From: Sedimentisphaerales bacterium | Lineage (GTDB): Bacteria > Planctomycetota > Phycisphaerae > Sedimentisphaerales > SG8-4 | Assembly: GCA_016928975.1 (NCBI GenBank) | Contig: JAFGJR010000162.1 | Coordinates: forward strand, 1 to 27,065 | Reading direction: 5' to 3' | DNA length: 27,065 nucleotides | Shown here: positions 1 through 10,091 of the stretch, one piece after another | Position numbering within the stretch: the first letter of the stretch is position 1 | Layout of the letters: each line of letters begins with the position of its first letter | Notes under the pieces: generated by a model | Databases searched by the model: none | What the model was told of the DNA's origin: nothing | The model's input: only the letters and a program-made list of their open reading frames with translations | Made by a program: the position numbers and the translations under genes

Positions 1-1013
1 ACGGTGCCGTCCGGCGGTGCATTGACTTCATCGACACGCCAGTAGTAGGTTGTGCCAAATTCCAACCGTCCGGGCGGATCGTACGCGTTGGCATCCTGTC
101 CCGGACTGACGAGCAGCGGGCTGCCCGCATCGGCGGTGTTGACGTCCGCGAACACCGTTCCGAGGTAAACATCATGCGCGACCGCGAACGGGCCCGGCGT
201 CCAACTGAGCTCCGTCTCACGGGGGATATCGGATGCTTCATTTACGGGCTTGGGACCGGACGCGAGCTCGAGCGCCCCTCCCTCCATCAAGGCCGGAATC
301 TCTTCCGCCGTCAGGGCCCTGTTGTATATCTTGATGTCATCGATCACTGCAGCGGCGCCATTCGTAGCGACGACACCGCCTCCGCCTGTCGCATAGCCGA
401 AACGAGGGTTCGAAGCGAGAGTGGGAAAGCCGCCCAGATTGTCCGCTCTGGCAACCTCATCCCCGTTGAAGTACAGAATCCCGGCCCCGCCGCCGTATTG
501 CCAAGTCGCTGCAACGTGGTACCACGTTCCGGCAGTGACGGCGTCAGCCGCGGTGATTCTGACGTTCTGGAAATCCGCGTCTCCCACGTCTTCAAAAAAG
601 AAACCCAGATACGCAGCGGTCATAACGTCGTGAACGGATCCCTTACTGATGAAGAAGTAGATGCCGCCCGCGCTGGCGTCGAAGAGCCGGTAGTCAGATG
701 AGTCCGTACCATCCCAGTCCGGCCTGAACCAGAATCCCACCGTACCGGCCTCGGTGAGGATACCCGGGATCGCTACGTAGGCTTCGCTACCATCGCAGTG
801 AACACCGCCTCCATACAAGCCGGGCGTCCACAGGGCGGTCCCATTCAGAGTACCGTCGTTCCCATTGCCGCTGGCGTCCGAAGCGACGGTCCCGCTCGTT
901 TCGTCCAACCGCCACCAGCCGATGAGGCTTGGATCGACAGCCGCCGCCCAGCTCGCCCCGGACCAACCCAGAACCACCCCCACAATCAGAAGAACCGAGT
1001 ATTCTCTTCGCAT
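1..1013 (-). CDS. Secreted LamG-domain surface protein, 3' end beyond the window
   Basis: The frame is open from ATG at 1013 to the left edge, so about 337 residues are visible and the C-terminus is missing. The start follows a strong Shine-Dalgarno (AAGGAGG, about 6 bases upstream). Residues 1-24 form a signal peptide (hydrophobic VLLIVGVVLGW, cleavage near SWAAA). Residues about 27-215 look like a LamG/concanavalin-like domain: it opens with LIGWWRLDE, has TWYHVAATW in the middle and ends with IDDIKIYNRALTAEEI. From about residue 228 a fibronectin-like module begins and ends in TTYYWRVDEVN, a pairing I associate with large planctomycete cell-surface or extracellular proteins. LamG domains usually bind glycans or proteins; the ligand here cannot be read. 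It is transcribed in the same direction as xylR, 286 bases downstream of it, but there is no reason to assume co-regulation. Confidence 0.85.
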   Translation of the reverse strand, partial: MRREYSVLLIVGVVLGWSGASWAAAVDPSLIGWWRLDETSGTVASDASGNGNDGTLNGTALWTPGLYGGGVHCDGSEAYVAIPGILTEAGTVGFWFRPDWDGTDSSDYRLFDASAGGIYFFISKGSVHDVMTAAYLGFFFEDVGDADFQNVRITAADAVTAGTWYHVAATWQYGGGAGILYFNGDEVARADNLGGFPTLASNPRFGYATGGGGVVATNGAAAVIDDIKIYNRALTAEEIPALMEGGALELASGPKPVNEASDIPRETELSWTPGPFAVAHDVYLGTVFADVNTADAGSPLLVSPGQDANAYDPPGRLEFGTTYYWRVDEVNAPPDGT

Positions 1014-1299
1014 GATCGTCCTCCTTCCAGCAGTAGACACATCTGCACCATTGGTCGTGGGCGGCAAATCGACAACCTTTTTGCCCTGGCCCGCCGACCA
1101 CGACGACTAATCTTCGGCATGCAGACCCAGACCATTCCACGAACCCGAAGGCCAACGACCAGCGCGCAACCGCCCGGGGGTTGCGTGTTTGCCTCCAAGT
1201 TCACGTAGACTTTTACGGGAGCATTGTCGGTTTTGCGGGGGGCAGACTCAACCTCATAGCTGCACAACAAATCGTCATTTGGTGCGAAGGCCGGCCATC
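1014..1299. other. Intergenic region between xylR and the LamG gene
   Basis: No gene is seen in these 286 bases. They hold the 5' region of the LamG gene and one hairpin at 1165-1185 (7-bp arms CGCAACC/GGTTGCG around a 7-base loop). The hairpin has no clear T-run on either side, so I do not call it a terminator, although it is the only obvious structure after the xylR stop. Confidence 0.5.
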
Positions 1300-2484
1300 T
1301 CACTCCGACAGATGGCACTTGCGGTACTGGAGAGGGGTCATGCCCATGTCTTGTTTGAAGTACCGGGCGAGGTTCTTCATGTCCGCGCAGCCCAGTTTGG
1401 AGGCGATTTGCGCAATCGACAGGTCCGTGGTGACCAGGAGGCGGGCCAGCCGGTCCACGCGGACACGTTTGACTTCCTCATGCACCGAGCGTCCGAGCGT
1501 CTTGGCGAAACGGTCGTACAGACTCCGGCGCGACAGGGCAATCGCCTTGACGATGTCATCGACCTGTACCAACTCGTGATGGGCGCGGGCGTGGATGAAA
1601 CGCAGCGCTTCCCGCACATAGCGGTCGCTGACGGCAAAAACATCGGTAGACTGCCGCGTCACGACGTGGCTGGGCAGGCCGATCACCGCGCGATCCGGCA
1701 CCGCCCGACCGGCCATGAGCTTGTCCAGCAGGGCCGCGGCTTCGTAGCCTGCCTTCTCGGAGCTGACCGCGATGCTGGAGAGGCGCGGCATCGCCAGGTC
1801 ACAGATGAGGTCGTCGTTGCCCATGCCGAGGATGGCGACCTGTTCGGGCACGTGCAGCCCTCCGATCCGGCACGCCTCTACGACATACTGGCTGCGGTCG
1901 TCATTGGAGGCCATCAGGCCCACAGGCTTCGGCAGGGACTTGAGCCAGTCGACCAACACCGCCTGCTCGCGCACCCAGGAGGACCGTGACGCCAACATGC
2001 GTCGCTCGTATTCATAGTAATGCGCCTCGTAGCCGGCCTCACCGACGGCCTGGCAGAAGCTACGGCCGCGATCGCGCGACCAGTAGTACAGATCGCCGAA
2101 CCCGCAGTAGGCGAAGTGCCGAAAGCCGCGGCGCAACAGATAGTCAGCCGCCATGCGGCCGATAGCCCGATCGTCGCTGACGATGTTCGGCACGCCGGCA
2201 AACGGCTCGGTGTAGGGAGCGACGATGACGGGAATGCCCGTGGCGAGAATCTCATCAATCTGATCGCGCCGCGTCTGCTCGCGGACAATGGCGCCTTCGG
2301 CGCCCAACTCCAGGAGCGGCTTGATCGAAGCTTCGCGCACCGAACGGTCCCAAGGGAACGGCGCGGGCCGGTGAAAGATCCAGGGGCCGTGGGCACACGA
2401 GTATTTGGCTATCCCGCGCAGGATCGAGCGCCCATAGGCCCGCGATGTCTCGATCATGAGCAGGATTCTGCGCTGTTCGGTCAT
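1300..2484 (-). CDS. xylR: XylR-like AraC-family sugar-responsive transcriptional regulator
   Basis: 394 residues, close to the roughly 390 of E. coli XylR. Residues about 6-280 resemble a periplasmic-binding-protein/LacI-type sugar sensor: it opens with RRILLMIETSRAYGRSILRG, and has PVIVAPYTEPFAGVPNIVSDD and GLMASNDDRSQYVVEACR as in the XylR subfamily. Residues about 295-390 are the tandem helix-turn-helix AraC domain (SRRSLYDRF, then LSIAQIASKLGC and MKNLARYFKQDMGMTPLQYRK). ATG at 2484 is chosen because a CAGGAG Shine-Dalgarno lies 5 bases upstream; a longer reading from 2556 has no such support. It is divergent from the GH2 gene and sits next to xylB and xylA, so it most likely activates these in response to xylose or a related pentose. 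The family inference is strong; the inducer is inferred from the neighbours. Confidence 0.9.
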   Translation of the reverse strand: MTEQRRILLMIETSRAYGRSILRGIAKYSCAHGPWIFHRPAPFPWDRSVREASIKPLLELGAEGAIVREQTRRDQIDEILATGIPVIVAPYTEPFAGVPNIVSDDRAIGRMAADYLLRRGFRHFAYCGFGDLYYWSRDRGRSFCQAVGEAGYEAHYYEYERRMLASRSSWVREQAVLVDWLKSLPKPVGLMASNDDRSQYVVEACRIGGLHVPEQVAILGMGNDDLICDLAMPRLSSIAVSSEKAGYEAAALLDKLMAGRAVPDRAVIGLPSHVVTRQSTDVFAVSDRYVREALRFIHARAHHELVQVDDIVKAIALSRRSLYDRFAKTLGRSVHEEVKRVRVDRLARLLVTTDLSIAQIASKLGCADMKNLARYFKQDMGMTPLQYRKCHLSE

Positions 2485-2678
2485 GGTTACTCCTGAGCGT
2501 TCCACGGTCGCGCCTATTGACAGGTTACCATCGGGGGCGAGACCAATCCACCCCAAAAACCAGCCGTGATCTTCCTTGCCAATGTACTGTGGTGCGAGGC
2601 ATTTGGGTTGAATGCACGCCGCCGAACAGGTAACCTGGCATCCGGCACTGCTGTGATAGGCATTTGGAAGGTATTCTC
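2485..2678. promoter_or_regulatory. Divergent xylR / GH2 control region with paired CAGGTWACC sites
   Basis: The 194 bases between the divergent starts carry two related sites: CAGGTTACC at 2521-2529 and the inverted repeat CAGGT-A-ACCTG at 2627-2637, 106 bases apart. The second overlaps a weak promoter-like pair for GH2 (TTGAAT at 2608-2613 and TAACCT at 2631-2636, spacing 17). The position suits an operator for the adjacent regulator, but AraC-family proteins usually bind direct repeats, so the assignment is only a suggestion. Confidence 0.35.
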
Positions 2679-5060
<2,382 letters not shown>

Positions 5061-5104
5061 GCAAGCCCAAACGCAGGCTGCTCGCCGCGTGTGTTCCTCG
5101 AAGG

Positions 5105-5132
5105 TTGACAGGCGCGGATCGCTGCGTAAGAT
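5105..5132 (+). promoter_or_regulatory. Predicted sigma70-type promoter for xylB
   Basis: TTGACA at 5105-5110 (perfect -35), 16-base spacer, TAAGAT at 5127-5132 (5 of 6 for -10). It lies in the 177-base gap after GH2 and about 100 bases before xylB, so xylB can be transcribed independently of GH2. Confidence 0.65.
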
Positions 5133-5237
5133 AGGCTCACAGTGTGGTGAAAACGGTGACTCATGCCGGCGGGCGCGGTTGAACGCGTCCAGGCCGTGTC
5201 ACGAATCTTGGCATCTTCTTGGTAAGGGGATAGGAAC

Positions 5238-6725
5238 ATGGCACTACTGTTGGGATACGACGTCGGCAGTTCTTCGGTCAAAGCGAGCCTTATGGACGCT
5301 CAGACAGGCAAGCTCCTCGCGTCGGCAACGTCGCCGGACAAAGAGTTGGAGATCATCGCCAAGCAGGCCGGCTGGGCCGAGCAGCATCCCGACACGTGGT
5401 GGGAGCACGTCAAGCGCGCGACCGCGCAGATCAAGGGCAAGGCCCAGTTCAGTCCCGCTGACATCAAGGCGGTCGGGATCTCGTATCAGATGCACGGCCT
5501 CGTCTGCGTGGATAAGAAGCAGCAGGTGCTGCGGCCGTCGATCATCTGGTGCGACAGCCGGGCCGTGCAGATCGGCGCGAACGCCGCCAAGAAGATCGGC
5601 GCCGCCAAGTGTCTCAAACGCCTGTTCAACCTGCCGGGCAACTTCACCGCCTCCAAGCTCAAGTGGGTCAAGGACAATGAGCCGAAGGTCTACTCGAAGA
5701 TCCACAAGATGATGCTGCCGGGTGACTACATTGCCATGAAGATGACGGGCGACATCAAGACTACGCCGTCGGGCCTGTCCGAAGGGATCATGTGGGACTT
5801 CGCAGCCGACGAATTGGCCGAGTTCGTGCTGAAGAATTACGGCGTCTCGACCGATCTCGTGGCCGAGACGGTCCCGACATTTTTCGTTCAGGGCGAGCTG
5901 ACCTCGGCCGCGGCGAAGGAACTCGGGCTGGCGGCCGGGACTCCGGTCAGCTACCGCGCGGGCGACCAGCCCAACAATGCGCTGTCGCTGAGCGTGCTCA
6001 AGCCGGGCGAGATCGCCGTGACCGCCGGCACTTCGGGCGTGGTCTATGGCGTCACCGACAAGAAGAACTACGACAAAAAGTCACGCGTCAACGTCTTCGT
6101 CCACGTCAACCATTCCCCGAAGAAACCGCGCTACGGCGTCCTGCTGTGTCTCAACGGCACGGGCATCCTCAATAGCTGGCTCAAGCACAACGTCGCAGGC
6201 AAGGGAATCGATTACCCGCAGATGAACGACCTGGCCGCGACCGTGCCGGTGGGTTCCGAGGGCCTGGTCATCCTGCCCTATGGCAACGGGGCCGAACGCA
6301 CGTTGGAGAACCGCAACATCGGCGCGTCGGTGCATGGCTGGAATTTCAACATCCACAAGCGGGCCCATTTCCTGCGGGCCGCCCAGGAGGGCATCGTCTT
6401 CGCCCTGAATCACGGCCTGGAGATCATGCGCGACATGGGCATCAAGCTCAAGACCGTCAAGGCCGGCAATGCCAACATGTTCCTGAGCCCCTTGTTCGCC
6501 GAGGCCTTCGCGACCCTCAGCGGCGCCACGGTCGAGCTCTACAATACTGACGGCTCACAAGGCGCCGCCCGCGGCGCCGGCATCGGCGCGGGAATCTACA
6601 AGAAGCCCGAAGACGCCTTCATCGGCCTCGAACCCGTGCGAAAGGTCGCTCCCAACAAAAAGCTCGCCGCGGGCTACAAAAAGGCCTACCAGCTATGGGA
6701 GAGCTTTTTGAGGCAGCAGCTCTGA
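5238..6725 (+). CDS. xylB: Xylulokinase
   Basis: 495 residues, the usual size for FGGY-family xylulokinases. It phosphorylates D-xylulose with ATP to xylulose 5-phosphate, feeding the pentose phosphate pathway in the cytoplasm. The N-terminal phosphate-binding loop (GYDVGSSSVKASL, residues about 6-18), the substrate motif SYQMHGLV (about 82-89), the WCDSRA segment, and the catalytic Asp243 in AGDQPNNA are all present, followed by the second ATPase-fold half with TAGTSGVVYGV and GSQGAARGAG. The ATG has AAGGGG/AGGA purine-rich sequence just upstream. It has its own promoter and is followed after 487 bases by the xylose isomerase-like gene, which is also likely to have a separate promoter. Other FGGY sugar kinases are possible, but the xylR/xylA context and QMHG motif favour xylulose. 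Confidence 0.92.
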   Translation: MALLLGYDVGSSSVKASLMDAQTGKLLASATSPDKELEIIAKQAGWAEQHPDTWWEHVKRATAQIKGKAQFSPADIKAVGISYQMHGLVCVDKKQQVLRPSIIWCDSRAVQIGANAAKKIGAAKCLKRLFNLPGNFTASKLKWVKDNEPKVYSKIHKMMLPGDYIAMKMTGDIKTTPSGLSEGIMWDFAADELAEFVLKNYGVSTDLVAETVPTFFVQGELTSAAAKELGLAAGTPVSYRAGDQPNNALSLSVLKPGEIAVTAGTSGVVYGVTDKKNYDKKSRVNVFVHVNHSPKKPRYGVLLCLNGTGILNSWLKHNVAGKGIDYPQMNDLAATVPVGSEGLVILPYGNGAERTLENRNIGASVHGWNFNIHKRAHFLRAAQEGIVFALNHGLEIMRDMGIKLKTVKAGNANMFLSPLFAEAFATLSGATVELYNTDGSQGAARGAGIGAGIYKKPEDAFIGLEPVRKVAPNKKLAAGYKKAYQLWESFLRQQL

Positions 6726-6891
6726 GGTCGTTCTGCTGCCAGTTGTGGTCTTTGCCTTTCCTGACAACAAGAAAGCCGTCGCGATCATCTCCGGCGTGCG
6801 CAACCGCTGTCGGGACGCCCCGCACCTTTGCGACTCCTCGGGATTGGACGATCATAAACCCGGCTTTCCCGCCCCGATCGTCGTGAGTTTC

Positions 6892-6910
6892 CCCGCCGCT
6901 CCGCGGCGGG
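6892..6910. repeat. Short perfect GC hairpin
   Basis: CCCGCCGC and GCGGCGGG arms of 8 bp surround a 3-base loop (TCC). No T-run follows on either strand, so it resembles a REP-type palindrome more than a terminator, though it may stabilise the xylB mRNA end. Confidence 0.55.
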
Positions 6911-6995
6911 TATCCGAAAGAAACCCGCAGCGTGTCTCCTGCGCTTATTGTGGGTCGGCTGTAAGGTGCATCATACGACGGTGACGTGTCCGTTT

Positions 6996-7042
6996 GGAGT
7001 TCCGCGTTTACGCGGTCTTGCGCCGCCTGAAGGCGGAACTCC
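6996..7042. repeat. REP-like compound palindrome
   Basis: Outer 10-bp perfect arms GGAGTTCCGC (6996-7005) and GCGGAACTCC (7033-7042) enclose two smaller hairpins: CGCG-TTTA-CGCG at about 7003-7014 and CCGCC-TGAA-GGCGG near 7024-7036, which overlap the outer arms. The strand could switch between one long stem and two short ones. The arrangement is typical of dispersed intergenic palindromes; only one copy is in this window. Confidence 0.6.
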
Positions 7043-7096
7043 GAACCGCCCGTTTTTCAGGAGCGGAGCCGCGCGGACTTCTTTGTGGATCAAGTG

Positions 7097-7125
7097 TTTA
7101 CTCCGGAGCGAATCTCGCGTAATAT
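7097..7125 (+). promoter_or_regulatory. Possible promoter for xylA
   Basis: TTTACT at 7097-7102 (4 of 6 for -35), 17-base spacer, TAATAT at 7120-7125 (4 of 6). It is about 90 bases before the xylA ATG. Moderate match only. Confidence 0.4.
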
Positions 7126-7212
7126 GGGCCGACCGTGCTCTTCGGAGCCGGTCTCGTAAACAGTAGGCAGGAACAAGAGTCGCAAATCAAGTGCAAAGAA
7201 GGAGTTACGGAA

Positions 7213-8337
7213 ATGGCAAAAGAGTCCTTACACAGTATATGCCGTTGGACGTTCAATCCAGGCAAGGGCGGGTTCGTGCCCGGCGATATGCGGCCGGAAT
7301 GGGGTGGCAGCTTCGGTACGCCTGAAATGATCGAACTGACCGCCCAAAAAATCAAGCCTCGTATGCCCAGCAATGTCCTGCTCGGCATCGAGATGCACTA
7401 CGACGCGGAAGTGGACGATAGCAACGCCGCGGCGGTGGCTGACGCGCTGGTGAGCAACAAACTGTACCTGGCGATGATCACGCCCGGCGCGCATGCGCAC
7501 TTCGCTTACGGCGGTATCGCCTCGCTCGACCCGGAGGAGCGCAAGGCAGCCGAGGAACTCGGCACCAAGACCGTGGACTTGGCCTACAGCACGCTCAAGA
7601 AGGCCTGGCACCCCGAGAAAGCTCCGGCGTTTGTCATCTGGAACGGCTCGTTCGGCTACGACATCGCGACGGTCGGGATCAAGCAGATGTACCAGAACCT
7701 CAAGGAGAGCGTGGCCGGCCTGTGCAAGTACGAGGCCAAGAAGGGCGGCCAGCTTCACATCGGCTTCGAGCCCAAGCCCAACGAGGGACACCCCGCCATG
7801 CTCATCCCGACAGTCGCCAGCGCGCTGTTGTTTTGGTACAAGGTGGAGAAGGAGTTCGGCGTGTCGCTGAAGAACAAGGGTGTCAACAAGGAGTTCGGGC
7901 ACTCCGAGATGATCGGGCTCGACCACGTGGCCGACAGCGTCGAGGAATTGGACAACGGCATGATGGTCCACATGCACCTCAACAGCCAGGGCTACAACGA
8001 CGGGATCATCCTGGGCGGCCCGGGCAAGTACGACATCGACCATGGCGCCCGCATCAACGGGATGAACGTTGCCATCGCCGGGCTGATCCAGCAGGCGGGT
8101 TACGCACGCTGGAAGGGTCACGACATGCAGACCCGCGCCTACGACAACACTGAGCAAGGCATCGACCGCGTGATTCGTAGCGTCCTGAGCTGGGAAGCCT
8201 GCGAGAAGGCGGCCAAGGAACTGAATACCAAGGCCTTGATGAAGGCCCTCGCGCAGCGCGAGACCGCCCAGGCCGAGGACATGATGCGCCACGCCGTCGT
8301 CAGCGCCCAGAAGGCCTTCGACGAGATGTACAAATAG
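7213..8337 (+). CDS. xylA: Xylose isomerase-like protein
   Basis: 374 residues, nearer the short actinomycete-type enzymes (about 390) than E. coli XylA (440). ATG at 7213 follows AAGGAG with an 8-base gap; an upstream in-frame start lacks this. The TIM-barrel segments match xylose isomerase motifs: Glu186 in FEPKPNEG, Glu227 and His230 in KEFGHSEM, and a C-terminal GHD. The family motif H-x-D-L-N reads H-M-H-L-N here, so the usual metal-ligand Asp is His255, and the following Y-D-x-D segment reads Y-N-D-G. The protein is therefore a divergent member. Xylose to xylulose isomerisation is inferred from these motifs and from xylB and xylR next door; another aldose/ketose pair cannot be excluded. 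A strong terminator follows 40 bases after the stop. Confidence 0.8.
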   Translation: MAKESLHSICRWTFNPGKGGFVPGDMRPEWGGSFGTPEMIELTAQKIKPRMPSNVLLGIEMHYDAEVDDSNAAAVADALVSNKLYLAMITPGAHAHFAYGGIASLDPEERKAAEELGTKTVDLAYSTLKKAWHPEKAPAFVIWNGSFGYDIATVGIKQMYQNLKESVAGLCKYEAKKGGQLHIGFEPKPNEGHPAMLIPTVASALLFWYKVEKEFGVSLKNKGVNKEFGHSEMIGLDHVADSVEELDNGMMVHMHLNSQGYNDGIILGGPGKYDIDHGARINGMNVAIAGLIQQAGYARWKGHDMQTRAYDNTEQGIDRVIRSVLSWEACEKAAKELNTKALMKALAQRETAQAEDMMRHAVVSAQKAFDEMYK

Positions 8338-8377
8338 AGGGGCCGCCTCAGACCCTATGTGTTTGCTCGTAACCCAA

Positions 8378-8407
8378 AGCCCCGCGCCAGTCGCGGGGCT
8401 ATTTTTT
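8378..8407 (+). terminator. Rho-independent terminator after xylA
   Basis: A 9-bp perfect stem (AGCCCCGCG / CGCGGGGCT) with a 5-base loop is followed by A and six T (8402-8407). It ends the xylose gene cluster before the convergent queA. Confidence 0.92.
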
Positions 8408-8506
8408 CACGTCCGCTTTGGCAACGGGCCCTTGCGCAGGAGTCCAGATGCTTCGGTGCCGATGACGTGGCACCACACTACAGGAAATCCGTCTGTGGGA
8501 CCCGAC

Positions 8507-9559
8507 TCATAGGATGAGCATGGCGTCGCCGTAGGAGTAGAAGCGGTAACGTTGCGCGACGGCGTGGTGATAAGCCGCCAGCGTGCGGTCGAGGCCCGCA
8601 AAGGCTGCCACCAAGGCCAGCAAGGTAGTCCGGGGCAGATGGAAGTTCGTGATCATGGCGTCGACGACCTTGAACTCGTATCCCGGCGTAATGAAGAGGT
8701 CCGTGGTGCCCTGGCCCGGCTCGATCTGTGAATCGGTCGCGACTGTCTCCAAGACACGGGTGGCCGTCGTTCCCACGGCGACGATGCGACCACCGGCCCG
8801 CCGCGTCGCGTTGATCACCTTGGCATCGGCCGCGCTGACCCGAAACCACTCGCGGTGGATCTCGTGGTCTTCCAGGTTCTCCGTCGTGACCGGCTTGAAG
8901 GTCCCTGTGCCGACGTGCAATGTCACCCAGGCGAAGACGACGCCTCGGCCCTTCAGTTGCGTGATCAACTCGTCGCTGAAGTGCAGACCTGCGGTCGGGG
9001 CGGCCACGGCGCCGGGCTGCCTGGCGTAGACCGTCTGGTATCGCTGCCGGTCGTGCTGGGCCTCGACAGGGTCGTGGTCACGCCGGATGTAAGGCGGCAG
9101 CGGCGGAAAACCGATTTCATCCAGAAGGCACTCCGGTGATCCCTCCGCTTCGGGGCGGATCAGGCAGATGCCGCCGCGCTTGCCGAGCAACTCAGCTTGG
9201 CAGAAATCTCGCTGCTCCCTGTCCTTGAGGATGATACGCTCCGCCACGGCGACTTTGTGCGCGCCTTTGAGCATCACTTCCCAGACGCCGGATTCGTGCT
9301 CGCGCCCGGCCAGGAACAAACCCTCCAAGGCGGCGCCCGATTGCCTCCGCGCGAAGAACCGCGCCGGCAGGACCTTGGTGTCGTTGAGCACGAGGCAATC
9401 ACCGGCCCGCAGGAAGTCCCCCAGCCGGTCGAACCGGCTGTCGATCAACTCGTCGCGTGAGCGATCTACGACGAGCAGCCGCGACGCGCTGCGCACGGCG
9501 GCGGGGTGCTGCGCGATCAGCTGGCGCGGCAGATCATAATCGAACTGTTCCGTCCTCAT
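8507..9559 (-). CDS. queA: S-adenosylmethionine:tRNA ribosyltransferase-isomerase
   Basis: 350 residues, the normal QueA length. It transfers and isomerises the ribosyl part of SAM onto 7-aminomethyl-7-deazaguanine in tRNA (position 34 of GUN-anticodon tRNAs), giving epoxyqueuosine. Family motifs run through the whole protein: CLVLNDTKVLPAR (about 55-67), FPPLPPYI (about 151-158), YQTVYA, AAPTAGLHF, TLHVGTGTFKPV, VGTTATRVLE, TDLFITPGYEF and MITNFHLPRTTLL, ending in YSYGDAMLIL. It overlaps no neighbour and converges with xylA. There is no Shine-Dalgarno before the ATG; a promoter-like pair ends only 6 bases upstream, suggesting a leaderless message. The next pathway enzyme, queG, is at 22820. 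Confidence 0.97.
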   Translation of the reverse strand: MRTEQFDYDLPRQLIAQHPAAVRSASRLLVVDRSRDELIDSRFDRLGDFLRAGDCLVLNDTKVLPARFFARRQSGAALEGLFLAGREHESGVWEVMLKGAHKVAVAERIILKDREQRDFCQAELLGKRGGICLIRPEAEGSPECLLDEIGFPPLPPYIRRDHDPVEAQHDRQRYQTVYARQPGAVAAPTAGLHFSDELITQLKGRGVVFAWVTLHVGTGTFKPVTTENLEDHEIHREWFRVSAADAKVINATRRAGGRIVAVGTTATRVLETVATDSQIEPGQGTTDLFITPGYEFKVVDAMITNFHLPRTTLLALVAAFAGLDRTLAAYHHAVAQRYRFYSYGDAMLIL

Positions 9560-9565
9560 GGACGT

Positions 9566-9594
9566 ATGTTATCAGACGCCCCTGCGTATTTCAG
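9566..9594 (-). promoter_or_regulatory. Predicted promoter for queA, possibly leaderless
   Basis: On the minus strand CTGAAA (9589-9594, 4 of 6) and TAACAT (9566-9571, 4 of 6) are separated by 17 bases. The -10 ends 6 bases before the queA ATG, so transcription would begin at or next to the start codon. Confidence 0.45.
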
Positions 9595-9754
9595 GAATTT
9601 TCCCGGCCAATAATAAGGCATCTTGGCCGGTTGGGGCCCCGATTGGGGATCTCCAAAAAAGCACCAAGGCTCAGCATCCGATATCCCATGCAGGCTGAGA
9701 TCATACCGGCAGAAATTGCAGTGATAATCGCCCTATTCTCCGAGGGTCAGGGCC

Positions 9755-9952
9755 GTGTATTCTCGTGGACGTTTCGAACAGACCATGACATCCGTCGCCG
9801 CTCTGGGCAGGACGGAGCTCAAACACCACATCAAGAACTTCCGAGGTCGGTTCAAGCTCGATTTCACCGACGATTACCTGGACACCATCAGCCTTGACCG
9901 GCTCAGACACATCCTCGTGGCCGCACTGATCAACGCCAAGTCGCATCAGTAG
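9755..9952 (+). CDS. Small protein of unknown function (65 residues)
   Basis: A short frame starting with GTG at 9755, preceded by GAGG about 9 bases upstream; an ATG at 9785 would give 55 residues but lacks a Shine-Dalgarno. The composition looks like a real compact protein: alternating charged and hydrophobic residues, ELKHHIKNFRGRFKLDF (residues about 21-37), then DDYLDTISLDRLRHILVAAL, predicted to be mostly helical with no membrane segment or signal peptide. I have the impression of similar short proteins in other planctomycetes but cannot verify it here. It lies alone between queA and the prepilin-like gene, so context gives no function. Confidence 0.6.
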   Translation: MYSRGRFEQTMTSVAALGRTELKHHIKNFRGRFKLDFTDDYLDTISLDRLRHILVAALINAKSHQ

Positions 9953-9968
9953 CCTCGCGTCGATGCCC

Positions 9969-10010
9969 AAAAAGAAAGGCTCCCATCCGGGACATATCCG
10001 AATGGGAACC
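9969..10010 (-). terminator. Rho-independent terminator of the prepilin-like gene
   Basis: Read on the minus strand, a 13-bp stem (arms at about 9998-10010 and 9978-9990, 7-base loop) is followed by TTTCTTTTT. Two of the pairs are G-U, which form only in the minus-strand transcript; the plus-strand RNA would have two C-A mismatches and no U-run. The terminator therefore serves the gene ending at 10092. Confidence 0.85.
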
Positions 10011-10091
10011 CGTTGACTCTATCAATTCAGAACCCGCTGCCGACCTTGAACGGCTCCGGCATGGAGTCGCCCGGAGCGAATGTGATCGAAC

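Larger units (their letters stand above)
6726..7212. other. xylB-xylA intergenic region with palindromic elements
   Basis: No convincing gene is seen in these 487 bases. They contain a perfect 8-bp hairpin at 6892-6910, a larger imperfect cruciform at 6996-7042, and a promoter-like pair before xylA, each listed separately. The xylB stop codon lies between 8-bp arms GGCAGCAG (6712-6719) and CTGCTGCC (6733-6740), which lack a T-run. Confidence 0.6.

Noticed and set aside
1165..1185. Hairpin as a terminator for xylR
   Set aside because: Good stem but no T-run on either strand, and 115 bases from the stop.
1189..1989. Open frame of 266 codons on the plus strand
   Set aside because: Antisense to xylR, which has both the sensor and HTH motifs.
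7228..8292. Open frame of 354 codons on the minus strand
   Set aside because: Antisense to the xylose isomerase-like gene, with a His/Val/Leu-rich composition typical of shadow frames.
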